Part shown: positions 44,006 through 52,631 of the stretch, one piece after another | How the letters are laid out: every line of letters starts with the position of its first letter | How positions within the stretch are numbered: position 1 is the stretch's first letter | Assembly (NCBI GenBank): GCA_964580725.1 | Contig: CAZOLV010000014.1 | Span: 3,438 to 67,437 of the forward strand | Origin: Amarolinea sp964580725 | GTDB taxonomy: Bacteria; Chloroflexota; Anaerolineae; SSC4; Amarolineaceae | Direction: 5' to 3' | Length of the DNA: 64,000 nt | Translations under genes and position numbers: made by a program | The notes under the pieces: model-generated | Told to the model about the DNA's origin: nothing | The model's database searches: none | The model's input: only the letters and a program-made list of their open reading frames with translations

Positions 44006-44878
44006 TCAGGCTCCGCCGGCGGCGCTGATAGGTGGGAAGGCGGCGAGGATGGCGCGCAGCAGGGCTGCCAGGCGCGGCACGACGAGCCGGCCCGTTTCCA
44101 GAACCTCCTGATGTGTCGTTTCGGCGACGCTGGAGATGTCATCGATGGTCATGTTGCTAATCATGGAAATGCCGAGGACGCGCAGGCCGCCGTGACGGGC
44201 GACGGTGGCTTCAGGAACGGTTGACATACCCACGGCGTCGGCGCCGGCCAGGCGCAGGAAGCGAATGTCGGCGGGCGTTTCGAAGCTGGGGCCGGAAAGG
44301 CACATGTATACGCCGCTGCGCAGGGTGAAGCCAAGCTGGTCGGCGGCGGCCAGGGCGACCTGGCGCAGGGCGGCGTCGTAGACGCGGGTCATACTGGGAA
44401 AGCGCGGGCCAAAGGCGGGATCGTTGGGGCCGCGTAAGGGGTTTTGCCCCGCCATGCCGATCAGATTGATGTGGTCTTCGATGAGCATCAGGTCGCCGGC
44501 GCGAAAAGCGGGGTTGACGCCGCCGGCGGCGTTGGTCAAGATGAGGCTGTGCAGGCCGAGCAACTGCATCAGCCGGATGGGCATCGTCACTTGCTGCATG
44601 GAGTAGCCTTCGTAGAAGTGAACGCGCCCCTGCATCACCAGCACATCCTGACCCTGCAGACGACCAATGACCAGAGCGCCGGCGTGACCTTCGACGGTGC
44701 TGACCGGAAAATGAGGGATCTGGGCGAAGGGGATGCGGTCGGCGTCTTCGACGGCGGCGGCCAGATCGCTGAGGCCGGAACCGAGTACCAGGCCGATGCG
44801 GGGCTGATGCTGCGTCTGGCTGCGCACGAAAGCGGCAGCTTGGGCGATCTGTTCCGAAGTGAGGAATGATTGATCCAT
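44006..44878 (-). CDS. Purine nucleoside phosphorylase (trimeric PNP family)
   Basis: Cleaves inosine/guanosine (and possibly adenosine derivatives) with phosphate to base and ribose-1-phosphate. 290 residues from ATG 44878 (MDQSFLTSEQIAQ). Motifs: GLVLGSGLSDLA phosphate loop, VEGHAGALVIG, MQGRVHFYEGYSMQQVTMPI, NAAGGVNPAFRAGDLMLIED, YMCLSGPSFETPADIRFLR and VGMSTVPEATVARHGGLRVL. The longer frame to 44992 overlaps the recombinase gene and is rejected. It is 13 bases downstream of the truncated recombinase. Confidence 0.95.
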   Translation of the reverse strand: MDQSFLTSEQIAQAAAFVRSQTQHQPRIGLVLGSGLSDLAAAVEDADRIPFAQIPHFPVSTVEGHAGALVIGRLQGQDVLVMQGRVHFYEGYSMQQVTMPIRLMQLLGLHSLILTNAAGGVNPAFRAGDLMLIEDHINLIGMAGQNPLRGPNDPAFGPRFPSMTRVYDAALRQVALAAADQLGFTLRSGVYMCLSGPSFETPADIRFLRLAGADAVGMSTVPEATVARHGGLRVLGISMISNMTIDDISSVAETTHQEVLETGRLVVPRLAALLRAILAAFPPISAAGGA

Positions 44879-44891
44879 GATGTTTTCTCCC

Positions 44892-45692
44892 TCAGCGGGC
44901 GGCAGGGTCGGCAACGACGGCGCGGCCGGTCTGCCGGTGGGCGGTGGAGGCGTGACGCAGGTTGTGCGGCGTGATCTTGTCCATGTCGCCAAGCTGGCCG
45001 GCGTAGGATTTGACGATGAGCCAGAGGCCCTGGCGCGTTAGCCGTTCGCCGTGATGGTTGATGAAGAGGGCGCGTTCGCCGGGGTGATGATATCTGGCGA
45101 GTCGCGGCCGGCCCGTTTCCAGATAGGCCGTGAGGGCGGCCATGACGCGCGGGCTGATCTGAATCGTGCGCAGCCGCCGGCGATCCTGCGTGGTGACGGT
45201 CGCCTGGCCCAGGGCGATGTCTTCGATGTCGAGCGCGGCGATTTCGCTGACCCGCAGCCCGGCGTCGTAGAGCAGTTCCAGCAGCGCGGTGTCGCGCAGC
45301 GCCCGCGGGCTGCCCCCTGACGCGGGCAGCGACAACAACTGTTCCACCTTGTCTTGTTCGACGATGTGCGGAGGCGTCTTCTTGAAATGCGGGGCTTCGA
45401 TGGTTGCGCTCGGATCGTTGCCGATGATTTGGGCGCCGACGAGGAACTGAAAGAACGACTTGACGGCGGCGATCTTGCGGGCGACGGTGGCCGGGGCGTA
45501 CTCACGCTGTTTCAGGTGCAGGACGTAGTCAACGAGATCGTCCGTGCCGATGTCGTTCCAGGTCGCCGGTGGGCCGGCGCGGCGACGCCCCTGGATGTAG
45601 GCGTGGAACTGGCTGAGGTCGTTGTGATAGGCTGCGACTGTGTTGGCGTTGTTTTGCTTGCTCGCCAGAAAGCGCTCGATCTCGGTTTGCAT
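44892..45692 (-). pseudogene. Tyrosine recombinase (XerC/XerD-like) lacking catalytic Tyr
   Basis: 266 residues against about 295-300 in Xer proteins. The N-terminal SAM-like domain is intact (AYHNDLSQFHAYIQG), as are catalytic Arg147 (LYDAGLRVSE) and the HxxR motif His243/Arg246 (TPHNLRH). After this the protein diverges into ASTAHRQTGRAVVADPAAR and stops, so the LLGH motif and Tyr nucleophile are missing. The usual beta-strand Lys is replaced (QDRRRLRT). The enzyme should be unable to cut DNA. A frameshift near 44940 or a deletion is likely; alternatively it is a dominant accessory protein. Confidence 0.8.
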
Positions 45693-45785
45693 CTCGATTC
45701 CTCCACAGGCGGTGATGTCTTCATTCTACCCGATAACTTGCCATAAACCAAAAACGGGGGACTGCTGGCGCGCCGCGGCGACGCC

Positions 45786-46841
45786 CTACAGGATCAGCAT
45801 GGCGTCGCCAAACGAGAAGAAGCGATAATCGCCGGCGATGGCGGCGGCGTAGGCGTGCTCGATCTGCTGTTTGCCGGCGAAGGCGCTGACCAGCATCAGC
45901 AGGGTGGAGCGCGGCAGGTGAAAATTGGTGATGAGGGCGTCTACGCAGTAGAAGGGAACGCCGGGCGTCAGGTAGAGGCTGGTCCAGCCGCTGAAGGGTT
46001 GCAGGCGCCCTTCGGCGCCGGCCTGCCGGCTGGCTGTCTCCAGGACGCGCACGGCGGTGGTGCCGATGGCGATGCAGCGTCCGCCGGCGCGGCGCCGATC
46101 GGCGATGGCCTGGGCGGCGGCGGGCGTCAGTTCGGCCCACTCGCTGTGCATGGTGTGCTGTTCGATCTCGCCGGCCTGCACGGGGCGGAAGGTGTCCAGC
46201 CCGATGTGCAGGGTGACGAAGGCAAGCTCGACGCCGCGCGCAAGCAGGTTGGCGAGCAGGGCGGGGGTGAAGTGCAGGCCGGCGGTGGGCGCCGCCGCCG
46301 AGCCGCTGACGCGCGCGTAGACGGTTTGATAGCGGGCGGTGTCGGTCAGGGGATGGTGGATGTAGGGCGGCAGGGGAATTTGGCCGAGTCGTTCCAGTTC
46401 GGGCAGGGGCGGGCGGTCGAAGGCGATGATGCGACTGCCGGCCGGGGTGACGGCTTCGATGCGGGCGGTCAAAGGGACGGACGTTGTGTCGCTGGCCTGG
46501 GCGCCGTCGGGCGGCGTCAGTTCGATGCGGGCGCCGGGGCGCAGATGACGGCCGCGCGTCAGCGCCTCCCAATGCAGGTCGTCCAGGCTGCGCAGTAGCA
46601 GCAGTTCGACCTGGCCACCGGTCGTTTTGCGCCCGTACATGCGTACCGGCAGCACGCGGCTATCGTTGGCCACCAGAATGTCGCCAGGCCTCAGGTAGTC
46701 GGTCAAATCACTGAAGCGGCGGTGCGTCAGTGCGCCGCTGCGGCGGTCGAGGACGAGCAGGCGGGCGGCATCGCGCGGCTCGCTGGGGGTTTGCGCAATG
46801 CGGTCGGTTGGCAGGAAGTAGTCGAAATCCGAAGTTTTCAC
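45786..46841 (-). CDS. queA: S-adenosylmethionine:tRNA ribosyltransferase-isomerase
   Basis: Adds an epoxycyclopentandiol from SAM to preQ1-tRNA in queuosine synthesis. 351 residues, normal length. Uses a GTG start at 46841 (VKTSDFDYFLPTDRIAQTPS), which removes an implausible leader overlapping ruvB. Conserved: PRDAARLLVLDR, FSDLTDYLRPGDILVANDSR, GLHFTPALL, VTLHIGLDTFRPV, IAIGTTAVRVLE and FHLPRSTLLMLVSAFAG. It follows ruvB by 79 bases, a common gene pair. Confidence 0.96.
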   Translation of the reverse strand: MKTSDFDYFLPTDRIAQTPSEPRDAARLLVLDRRSGALTHRRFSDLTDYLRPGDILVANDSRVLPVRMYGRKTTGGQVELLLLRSLDDLHWEALTRGRHLRPGARIELTPPDGAQASDTTSVPLTARIEAVTPAGSRIIAFDRPPLPELERLGQIPLPPYIHHPLTDTARYQTVYARVSGSAAAPTAGLHFTPALLANLLARGVELAFVTLHIGLDTFRPVQAGEIEQHTMHSEWAELTPAAAQAIADRRRAGGRCIAIGTTAVRVLETASRQAGAEGRLQPFSGWTSLYLTPGVPFYCVDALITNFHLPRSTLLMLVSAFAGKQQIEHAYAAAIAGDYRFFSFGDAMLIL

Positions 46842-46920
46842 GATGCACTCTGAGATTGGCCGCTGCGTGATGGCCGCAAGGGGAGGGAGGACGCGTGGCA
46901 GTCGTTGGGCGTGGCGGCGT

Positions 46921-47997
46921 TCAGTCGCCGCTGGCAACCGGCTGATCTGGGTCGAAGAGGGACGCCTGGCCGGCGACGAGTTCGACCGGCGGCGTCATGC
47001 CGAGATGCTGGTAAGCGCGCAGGGTGACGGTGCGCCCGCGCGGTGTGCGGTCGAGGAAGCCGAGTTGCAGCAGATACGGCTCGACGACATCCATGATGGT
47101 GTCGGCTTCTTCGGAGATGGCGGCGCCGATCGTTTCCAGGCCGACGGGGCCGCCGTTGAATTTTTCGATAATGGTACGCAGCACCTGGCGGTCGAGATCG
47201 TCCAGACCAAGCTCATCAATGTCGAGCAGACGCAGGGCAGCGTGGGTGACGCCGGCATCGATGTTGCCATCGGCGCGCACTTGCGCATAGTCACGCACGC
47301 GACGCAGCAGGCGTAGGGCGATGCGCGGGGTGCCGCGGGCGCGGGTGGCAATGGCGCCGGCGCCATCCGGCGTGATGGGCGCTTTGAGCAGCGCGGCGGC
47401 GCGCGTCACAATTTGTTGCAGTGCGTCTTGCGTGTAGAAATCGAAGCGGTAGACGGCGCCAAAGCGGGCGCGTAGCGGGGAGGTCATGAGGGCCAGGCGG
47501 GTGGTGGCGCCGATCACGCTGAAGCGCGGCAATTTCAGACGGATGGAGCGGGCGCTGGGGCCTTTGCCGATGACGATGTCGAGGGCGAAGTCTTCCATGG
47601 CGGGGTAGAGGATCTCTTCGACGGCGCGGCCGAGGCGGTGAATCTCGTCTATGAAGAGCACGTCGCCGCCGCTGAGGTTGGTCAAAATGGCGGCCAGGTC
47701 GCCGGCGCGCTCGATGGCCGGCCCGGCGGTGACCTTGATGTTGGCGCTCATTTCGTTGGCGATGACGGCGGCCAGCGTGGTCTTGCCCAGGCCAGGGGGG
47801 CCATAGAGCAGGATGTGATCGAGCGATTCCTTGCGCTGCCTGGCCGCCTCGATGAGGATGCGCAGGTTGCTGCGCAGCTTGTCCTGGCCGATCATTTCGT
47901 CGAGGGTGCGCGGGCGCAGGGCAAAGTCGAGCGCCATTTCTTCGGGACGCTTGACGGCGGAAATGGCGCGGTCGGGCGCCGATCGCTCATCTGTCAT
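46921..47997 (-). CDS. ruvB: Holliday junction branch migration helicase RuvB
   Basis: AAA+ motor driving branch migration with RuvA. 358 residues. Walker A LLYGPPGLGKTTLA, Walker B DVLFIDEIHRLGRAVEE, sensor 1 GATTRLALMTSPLRARFG with the arginine finger, and the C-terminal winged-helix DNA-binding domain (YLLQLGFLDRTPRGRTVT). Length and motifs are normal. ruvA and ruvC are not in the window. First gene of the ruvB-queA-recombinase-PNP run. Confidence 0.98.
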   Translation of the reverse strand: MTDERSAPDRAISAVKRPEEMALDFALRPRTLDEMIGQDKLRSNLRILIEAARQRKESLDHILLYGPPGLGKTTLAAVIANEMSANIKVTAGPAIERAGDLAAILTNLSGGDVLFIDEIHRLGRAVEEILYPAMEDFALDIVIGKGPSARSIRLKLPRFSVIGATTRLALMTSPLRARFGAVYRFDFYTQDALQQIVTRAAALLKAPITPDGAGAIATRARGTPRIALRLLRRVRDYAQVRADGNIDAGVTHAALRLLDIDELGLDDLDRQVLRTIIEKFNGGPVGLETIGAAISEEADTIMDVVEPYLLQLGFLDRTPRGRTVTLRAYQHLGMTPPVELVAGQASLFDPDQPVASGD

Positions 47998-48076
47998 GTC
48001 TTGCTCTCTCCTGGATCGAGTCGCGCTGGTTCTACCTGCGCCGATGGCGTCGCCGTATGACGGGAGTTGCAGCGGG

Positions 48077-48116
48077 GTATTATCTCAATAATTTGGGGCA
48101 AAGACCTGTCAGGTTT
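48077..48116. repeat. Partial copy of the 13074 MITE-like element
   Basis: Forty bases matching 13074-13113 with about three changes (GTATTATCTCAATAATTTGG then GGCAAAGACCTGTCAGGTTT). Only the left half is present, with no right terminal repeat. It lies in the 376-base region between ruvB and the DksA-like gene, which otherwise holds only the promoter at 48199-48227. Confidence 0.75.
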
Positions 48117-48198
48117 CCCCGGATGGTGGATTATACCAAAGGGGTTTGGGAACCCCAAAAGCGTGCAGTGAAGCAGTCATGGGCCGATGTGAAATGGA

Positions 48199-48227
48199 TT
48201 GACGCAAATGTCATTTCGTGGTATAAG
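48199..48227 (+). promoter_or_regulatory. Sigma-70-type promoter for the DksA-like gene and downstream genes
   Basis: TTGACG, 17-base spacer, TATAAG, about 145 bases before the DksA-like ATG. The long leader (about 48234-48373) shows no obvious riboswitch fold. Confidence 0.7.
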
Positions 48228-48373
48228 GGGCCGTCACGGATCAAGAATTCTATCTGTGACTCGTGGGCAGACGTGGGGCTTGCGATACTGACTCATTGAT
48301 GACGGTCGCTGGCTGGCGCACCCCATACACGGACAGTTGTCGCCGAAACCAGGTGAGGAGCCTATTTCATCTT

Positions 48374-48757
48374 ATGAATCGTGATGATTTCGTCGAACGT
48401 GAACGAACCAAGCTGGAGGCCGAGCAGGCCGAGATCGAGGCCAAGATCCAGCATTTGAGCGAGTGGCTGAAGGGCGAAGTTGACATTGACGCCGAGGAGG
48501 GCGACCCGGACCTGTTCGAGCGTGAGAAGAATCTGGCCCTGCTCACGACGCTGGAGCGCCGCCTGGAGCAGACGCGCAGCGCGCTGCGTGCGATCGAAAA
48601 GGGGTTGTACGGGGTGTGTGAACGCTGCGGCCAGACGATTGATCCGGCGCGTCTCGAAGTCAAGCCTGACGCCACGCTCTGCTTGAAGTGCCAGCAAGAG
48701 GTGGAACGCCTGATCAAACGCGGTCTGGCGCCAACCCCGGTGGATTGGGATCGCTGA
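48374..48757 (+). CDS. DksA/TraR-family zinc-finger protein
   Basis: 127-residue protein with an N-terminal coiled-coil helical region (ERERTKLEAEQAEIEAKIQH .. LLTTLERRLEQTRSALRAIE) and a C-terminal four-Cys zinc finger, CERCGQTIDPARLE..CLKCQ. Family members bind in the RNA polymerase secondary channel and can work with ppGpp. The coiled-coil tip lacks an obvious DxxDxA motif, so classical DksA activity is uncertain. Start at ATG 48374 (MNRDDFVERER); the frame is open further upstream but past the promoter. Heads a + strand run with upp and dCMP deaminase. Confidence 0.9.
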   Translation: MNRDDFVERERTKLEAEQAEIEAKIQHLSEWLKGEVDIDAEEGDPDLFEREKNLALLTTLERRLEQTRSALRAIEKGLYGVCERCGQTIDPARLEVKPDATLCLKCQQEVERLIKRGLAPTPVDWDR

Positions 48758-48806
48758 GCCTGGCTAGACCCGCACTGGCAGGCTGGAACTGGGAGGCCAA
48801 GCTAAG

Positions 48807-49439
48807 ATGAACATCGAAGGCGTGCGCATTTCGGATCACCCGCTGATTCGGCACAAGGTGACGCTGTTGCGCGATATTCGGACCGAGCCGAAGAAGTTTC
48901 GCGAGCTGATCCGGGAAATCGCCATTCTGTTGGCCTACGAGGCGACCAACGACCTGGCGTTGACGACCCAAACGGTGACGACGCCGATGGGACAGGCGGA
49001 TGGCGCCGCACTGGCGGAGAAGATCGGCCTGGTGCCGATTCTGCGCGCCGGCCTGGGCATGGTCGAAGGTATCTGGGAGATGATGCCGGGTGCCGAGGTC
49101 TGGCACCTGGGAGTCTACCGCGACGAGAAGACGCTGCGCCCGGTGCAGTATTACAACAAGCTGCCGGTGGCGCCGACGGTGCAGGTCTGCCTGGTGCTCG
49201 ACCCAATGTTGGCGACGGGCGGTTCGGCGGTGGCGTGCATTGACATTCTCAAGCGTTGGGGGGCGCGTCGCATCAAGTTTGTCGGCATCATCGCTGCGCC
49301 CGAAGGGATCAAGACGCTGCACACGGCGCACCCCGATGTGCCGATTCACGTGGCGGTGGTGGATTCTCATCTGAACGAGATCGGCTACATCGTGCCGGGA
49401 CTGGGCGACGCCGGAGACCGTCAGTTTGGCACGGGCTGA
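48807..49439 (+). CDS. upp: Uracil phosphoribosyltransferase
   Basis: Salvages uracil with PRPP to UMP. 210 residues. Conserved: HPLIRHKVTLLRDIRTEPKK, EIAILLAYEAT, ILRAGLGMVEGIWEMMPGA, the PRPP-binding LDPMLATGGSAVACIDIL, IIAAPEGIKTL and the C-terminal PGLGDAGDRQFGT. It is followed 8 bases later by dCMP deaminase, forming a pyrimidine salvage pair. Confidence 0.98.
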   Translation: MNIEGVRISDHPLIRHKVTLLRDIRTEPKKFRELIREIAILLAYEATNDLALTTQTVTTPMGQADGAALAEKIGLVPILRAGLGMVEGIWEMMPGAEVWHLGVYRDEKTLRPVQYYNKLPVAPTVQVCLVLDPMLATGGSAVACIDILKRWGARRIKFVGIIAAPEGIKTLHTAHPDVPIHVAVVDSHLNEIGYIVPGLGDAGDRQFGTG

Positions 49440-49447
49440 GTCAGCGC

Positions 49448-49882
49448 ATGGCGACATCTACCCGCCCCTCGTGGGATTATTACTTCATGAGCATCACCCG
49501 CCAGGTGGCCACGCGTAGCACGTGCGACCGTGCGCAGGTGGGCGCTGTGATCGTCAAGGATCGCCGCATCTTGACCACCGGCTACAACGGTGCGCCGGCC
49601 GGACTACCACACTGCGACGACATTGGCCATTTGATGGTGGATGGTCACTGCGTGCGCACGCTGCACGCCGAACAGAACGCCATTCTGCAGGCGGCGCTGC
49701 ATGGCGTTTCGGTGCAGGGCGGCACAATTTATGTGACGCACCAGCCGTGCCTGACCTGCGCCAAGATGATCATCAACGCCGGGCTGCTGCGTGTGGTCTA
49801 CGCCGGCGCTTACCCCGATGAACATGCCCGCACCTTTCTCTCGCAAGCGGGCGTGGCCTTGATCCGCTTCGAATCAGCATGA
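49448..49882 (+). CDS. dCMP deaminase (ComEB-like)
   Basis: Zinc enzyme that deaminates dCMP to dUMP for dTMP synthesis. 144 residues starting at ATG 49448 (MATSTRPSWDYYFMSI). Zinc and catalytic motifs LHAEQNAI and PCLTCAKMIINAG are present, preceded by GAVIVKDRRILTTGYNGAP and a substrate-contact loop with HCDD. The start lies 8 bases after the upp stop, and its own stop overlaps the next start (ATGA). Confidence 0.95.
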   Translation: MATSTRPSWDYYFMSITRQVATRSTCDRAQVGAVIVKDRRILTTGYNGAPAGLPHCDDIGHLMVDGHCVRTLHAEQNAILQAALHGVSVQGGTIYVTHQPCLTCAKMIINAGLLRVVYAGAYPDEHARTFLSQAGVALIRFESA

Positions 49883-51441
49883 CCCATTCTCTGCGCAGAC
49901 GCTCTGCGGCGTTGCTCTCCTGGCCCGGCGAGCCGAACAGGCCCCGTCCCGCACGGCTTGCGCGTGTCGCCGGTGCACTTCTGCGCCGTCTTCCCCTGCG
50001 TTTTCCTCTTCGTCTTCCCCTTCGTCTGCCCCTTCTTTTTGCGCTCGTTCTACTGTCGGCGTGCAACGCAGCCCCGCCGCCGGTCTCGCCGCCAGAGGCC
50101 TCGACCGTCACGCTGACCTGGGTCATCGAGCTTCCCGCCGTCACGCCGCCCGAAGATGACATCTTTCTCAGCGGCAGTTGGAACCAGTGGCAGCCGGCCG
50201 ATCAGGCGCAGCGTTTCGTGCGCGTGCAGGATCGCGCAACGCTGACTCTGACCTTCGAAAAGGGACAAACCGTGGAATACACTTTTACGCGTGGAAGCTG
50301 GACCAGGCGTGAAGCCGATGCAAGCGGCGAGCCGGCGCCCAATCATGCCCTGTTGGCCGACGCAAGCCGCACGATCGAACTGCAACTGGCCGGTTGGACC
50401 GATCTGCGCCAGGAGCAGACCAGCCTGGCGACGCCAACGCCCGACCCGACGTTGATCAACACATACGATGGGCGTGTCCAGCGCGTGCAACTGCTGAGCC
50501 GCGCATTGGGTGTGCGCAAGACATTCTTCATCTACACGCCGCCCGCAGCCGACCCTGACGCACGCTTTCCGGTGCTCTACCTGTTTCGCGGCCATGAGCG
50601 CGAATGGGTCAACCCGGCCGAAGACGTTGCGCGCGGCAACCGCAACGTGATTGATGTCTACGAGGAGCTGCTGCAAGCCGCAGAGATTGGCCCGATGATT
50701 CTGGTCTTTCCGGGCATCTCCAGCAACGATAACGTCTACAGCGGTATGTTGGTCAATATGCTCGATCCAGAAAAGACGCACAATGCGCGCGGCGTCGGTT
50801 CTGGGCGTTTCGAGGACTTTCTGTTGCAAGACCTGATCCCCTTCGTCGAGGTCAATTATCCGGCGCTGCCTGGCGCGGCCCACCGCGGCGTGGACGGTTT
50901 TTCCTTGGGCGGCTTCATGGCGCTGAAGATCGCCACCCAACACCCCGACTGGTTCACCACGGCGGGCGCCTACGACGGCCTCTTCTTCTACGCCGGCGTC
51001 ATCACCAACGTGGTGACCGCCACCCTGGGCGTGACCGCTACCGCGCCGATCACTGGCGGGGTGCAGATCAGCGAGACGGGGGGCGCTCGCCTGGGCATCA
51101 GCCTGGATGATCGCGCCTTTCAGAACAGCCTGTTCGACCCTGTCTTCGGCGCGCCGCGCAACGTGCAGTTTGCGGCCGCCAACAACCCGGCCAACCTGCT
51201 GTTGAACACGCCGGCGGCCGCCTTCAAGCATCTACACTGGTTCATCGAGTATGGGCCAGAAGCGCGCGAGCCGCACGATTCCAACTTCTACCGCGGGCAG
51301 TATCTGGTCAACATCCTGGCGCGCATGGGGTTGGTCAACGACGGCGGCGCCATTGCCAACGGGCGCCACACCTGGGCGCAGGCCGATCAACACATGGCGC
51401 GCACGCTGCCCAAACACTACATCGCGCTCACCGCCCCGTAG
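49879..51441 (+). CDS. Lipoprotein esterase with N-terminal starch-binding-like module
   Basis: 520 residues. The signal ends in lipobox LLSAC (Cys62) after a stretch of FPLRLPLRLPL produced by a CTTCCCCTTCGTCT-type microrepeat. Residues ~73-175 form a beta module (VTLTWVIELPAVTPPEDDIF, SGSWNQW, VEYTFTRGSW) resembling CBM20 and closely like the module near the C-terminus of the amylase. Residues 200-515 are an alpha/beta-hydrolase of the esterase D type: YLFRGHEREW, nucleophile Ser342 in VDGFSLGGFMAL, and a candidate His near the C-terminus (GRHTWAQADQH). It probably acts on esterified extracellular glycans. The start overlaps dCMP deaminase by 4 bases. Confidence 0.85.
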   Translation: MTHSLRRRSAALLSWPGEPNRPRPARLARVAGALLRRLPLRFPLRLPLRLPLLFALVLLSACNAAPPPVSPPEASTVTLTWVIELPAVTPPEDDIFLSGSWNQWQPADQAQRFVRVQDRATLTLTFEKGQTVEYTFTRGSWTRREADASGEPAPNHALLADASRTIELQLAGWTDLRQEQTSLATPTPDPTLINTYDGRVQRVQLLSRALGVRKTFFIYTPPAADPDARFPVLYLFRGHEREWVNPAEDVARGNRNVIDVYEELLQAAEIGPMILVFPGISSNDNVYSGMLVNMLDPEKTHNARGVGSGRFEDFLLQDLIPFVEVNYPALPGAAHRGVDGFSLGGFMALKIATQHPDWFTTAGAYDGLFFYAGVITNVVTATLGVTATAPITGGVQISETGGARLGISLDDRAFQNSLFDPVFGAPRNVQFAAANNPANLLLNTPAAAFKHLHWFIEYGPEAREPHDSNFYRGQYLVNILARMGLVNDGGAIANGRHTWAQADQHMARTLPKHYIALTAP

Positions 51442-51554
51442 CGGCGATTTGCCCCATTCGTACAGCTTCTCACAAACTGACATTCATCATGTCTGCTGCG
51501 CGCGCCCGGTGATACACTGGGCGCAAGTGCTGCATGTCATGAGGTGAGAATCGG

Positions 51555-52496
51555 ATGCTTTCGCTGGCCGAACGACTGAGTCGAGGCGACAGAATTTTGC
51601 TCGACGGTGCGACCGGAACGGAGCTGCAGCGCCGGCAAACGCCGACGCCGCTGCCGTTGTGGTCAGCTCTGGCCTTGATCAGGCAGCCCGAAGTGGTGCG
51701 CCAGATTCACCTCGATTATCTGGCGGCCGGCGCCGACATCCTGACCACCAACACCTTTCGTACCTATCGCCGCACGCTGGCGCAAGCTGGCCTGGCCGAT
51801 CGTGCACAAACACTGACCTACCGGGCCGTCACTTTGGCCATTCAGGCGCGCCGTGATGCGGGTCTGCGCAGCAGTGTCTGGATCGCCGGCTCGATGAGTC
51901 CGCTGGAAGATTTCGAATCGCCGCAACGCACGCCGGCGCAGGCCGAGTGCGAAGACGAACACCGCGAGATGGCGCTCTATCTGGCGGCCGCCGGCGTTGA
52001 TCTGCTGCTCATCGAAACCATGACGACGATTCGCGAGGCGCAGGCGGCGGCGCAAGCAGCGACGCAGACGCACCTGCCCTTCATGGTCAGCTTCAAGTGC
52101 AACGAGCAGGGGTTTTTGCCCAGCGGCGAGTCGCTGAGCGAGGCGACGGCGGTCCTGGAGCCGCTCGAACCGCTGGCGTTCTTGATCAACTGCACATCGG
52201 CGGCCGCCGTGCTGGCGGCCTTGCAGCGCCTGCGCCAGGCAACGGTGTGCCCGGTCGGCGCCTATGCCAATGTCGGCCATCGTCAGGCGGATGGGCAGTG
52301 GGATTTCGACGAAGAACTTTCGGCCGAGGCCTACGGACGACATGCGCGCAGTTGGCTGGCCGTGGGGGCGCAGATCGTCGGCGGTTGCTGCGGCACCACG
52401 CCGGCGCATGTTGCCGTCCTGGCCGACGTGATCTATGACTATGCCCAGGGAACAGGGGGCCAGCCGCTGCGCGATCGCGAGTTGAGCTGGCGCTGA
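51555..52496 (+). CDS. Homocysteine S-methyltransferase family protein
   Basis: 313-residue (beta/alpha)8 barrel with the zinc thiolate ligands INCTS and GGCCGTTPAH, plus LLDGATGTELQRR, ANTNTFRTYRRTL-like TTNTFRTYRRT and SFKCNEQGFLPSGES. Members transfer methyl from S-methylmethionine, SAM or betaine to homocysteine; the donor is not predictable. Complements MTA recycling by mtnP. An AGGTGAG ribosome-binding site precedes ATG 51555. It is 113 bases after the esterase gene, so it could be a separate unit. Confidence 0.92.
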   Translation: MLSLAERLSRGDRILLDGATGTELQRRQTPTPLPLWSALALIRQPEVVRQIHLDYLAAGADILTTNTFRTYRRTLAQAGLADRAQTLTYRAVTLAIQARRDAGLRSSVWIAGSMSPLEDFESPQRTPAQAECEDEHREMALYLAAAGVDLLLIETMTTIREAQAAAQAATQTHLPFMVSFKCNEQGFLPSGESLSEATAVLEPLEPLAFLINCTSAAAVLAALQRLRQATVCPVGAYANVGHRQADGQWDFDEELSAEAYGRHARSWLAVGAQIVGGCCGTTPAHVAVLADVIYDYAQGTGGQPLRDRELSWR

Positions 52497-52559
52497 GGCA
52501 TTGGCAAACTGGACTTATTCATCGTCTTGACGCCTGGTTGGCGTGTACCTTCTGTGTGG

Positions 52560-52594
52560 GTGCGACGGGGTTGCTACGGAAGGCCCCGTCGCAC
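52560..52594. terminator. Hairpin between convergent genes
   Basis: Perfect 11-bp stem GTGCGACGGGG / CCCCGTCGCAC with a 13-base loop, between the homocysteine methyltransferase-like gene (+) and the aminotransferase gene (-). Downstream sequence on + is TTGCCTTGT, a weak T-tract. Confidence 0.65.
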
Positions 52595-52631
52595 TTGCCT
52601 TGTATCGGAGGTCGTGACTGGATGGCCGGTG

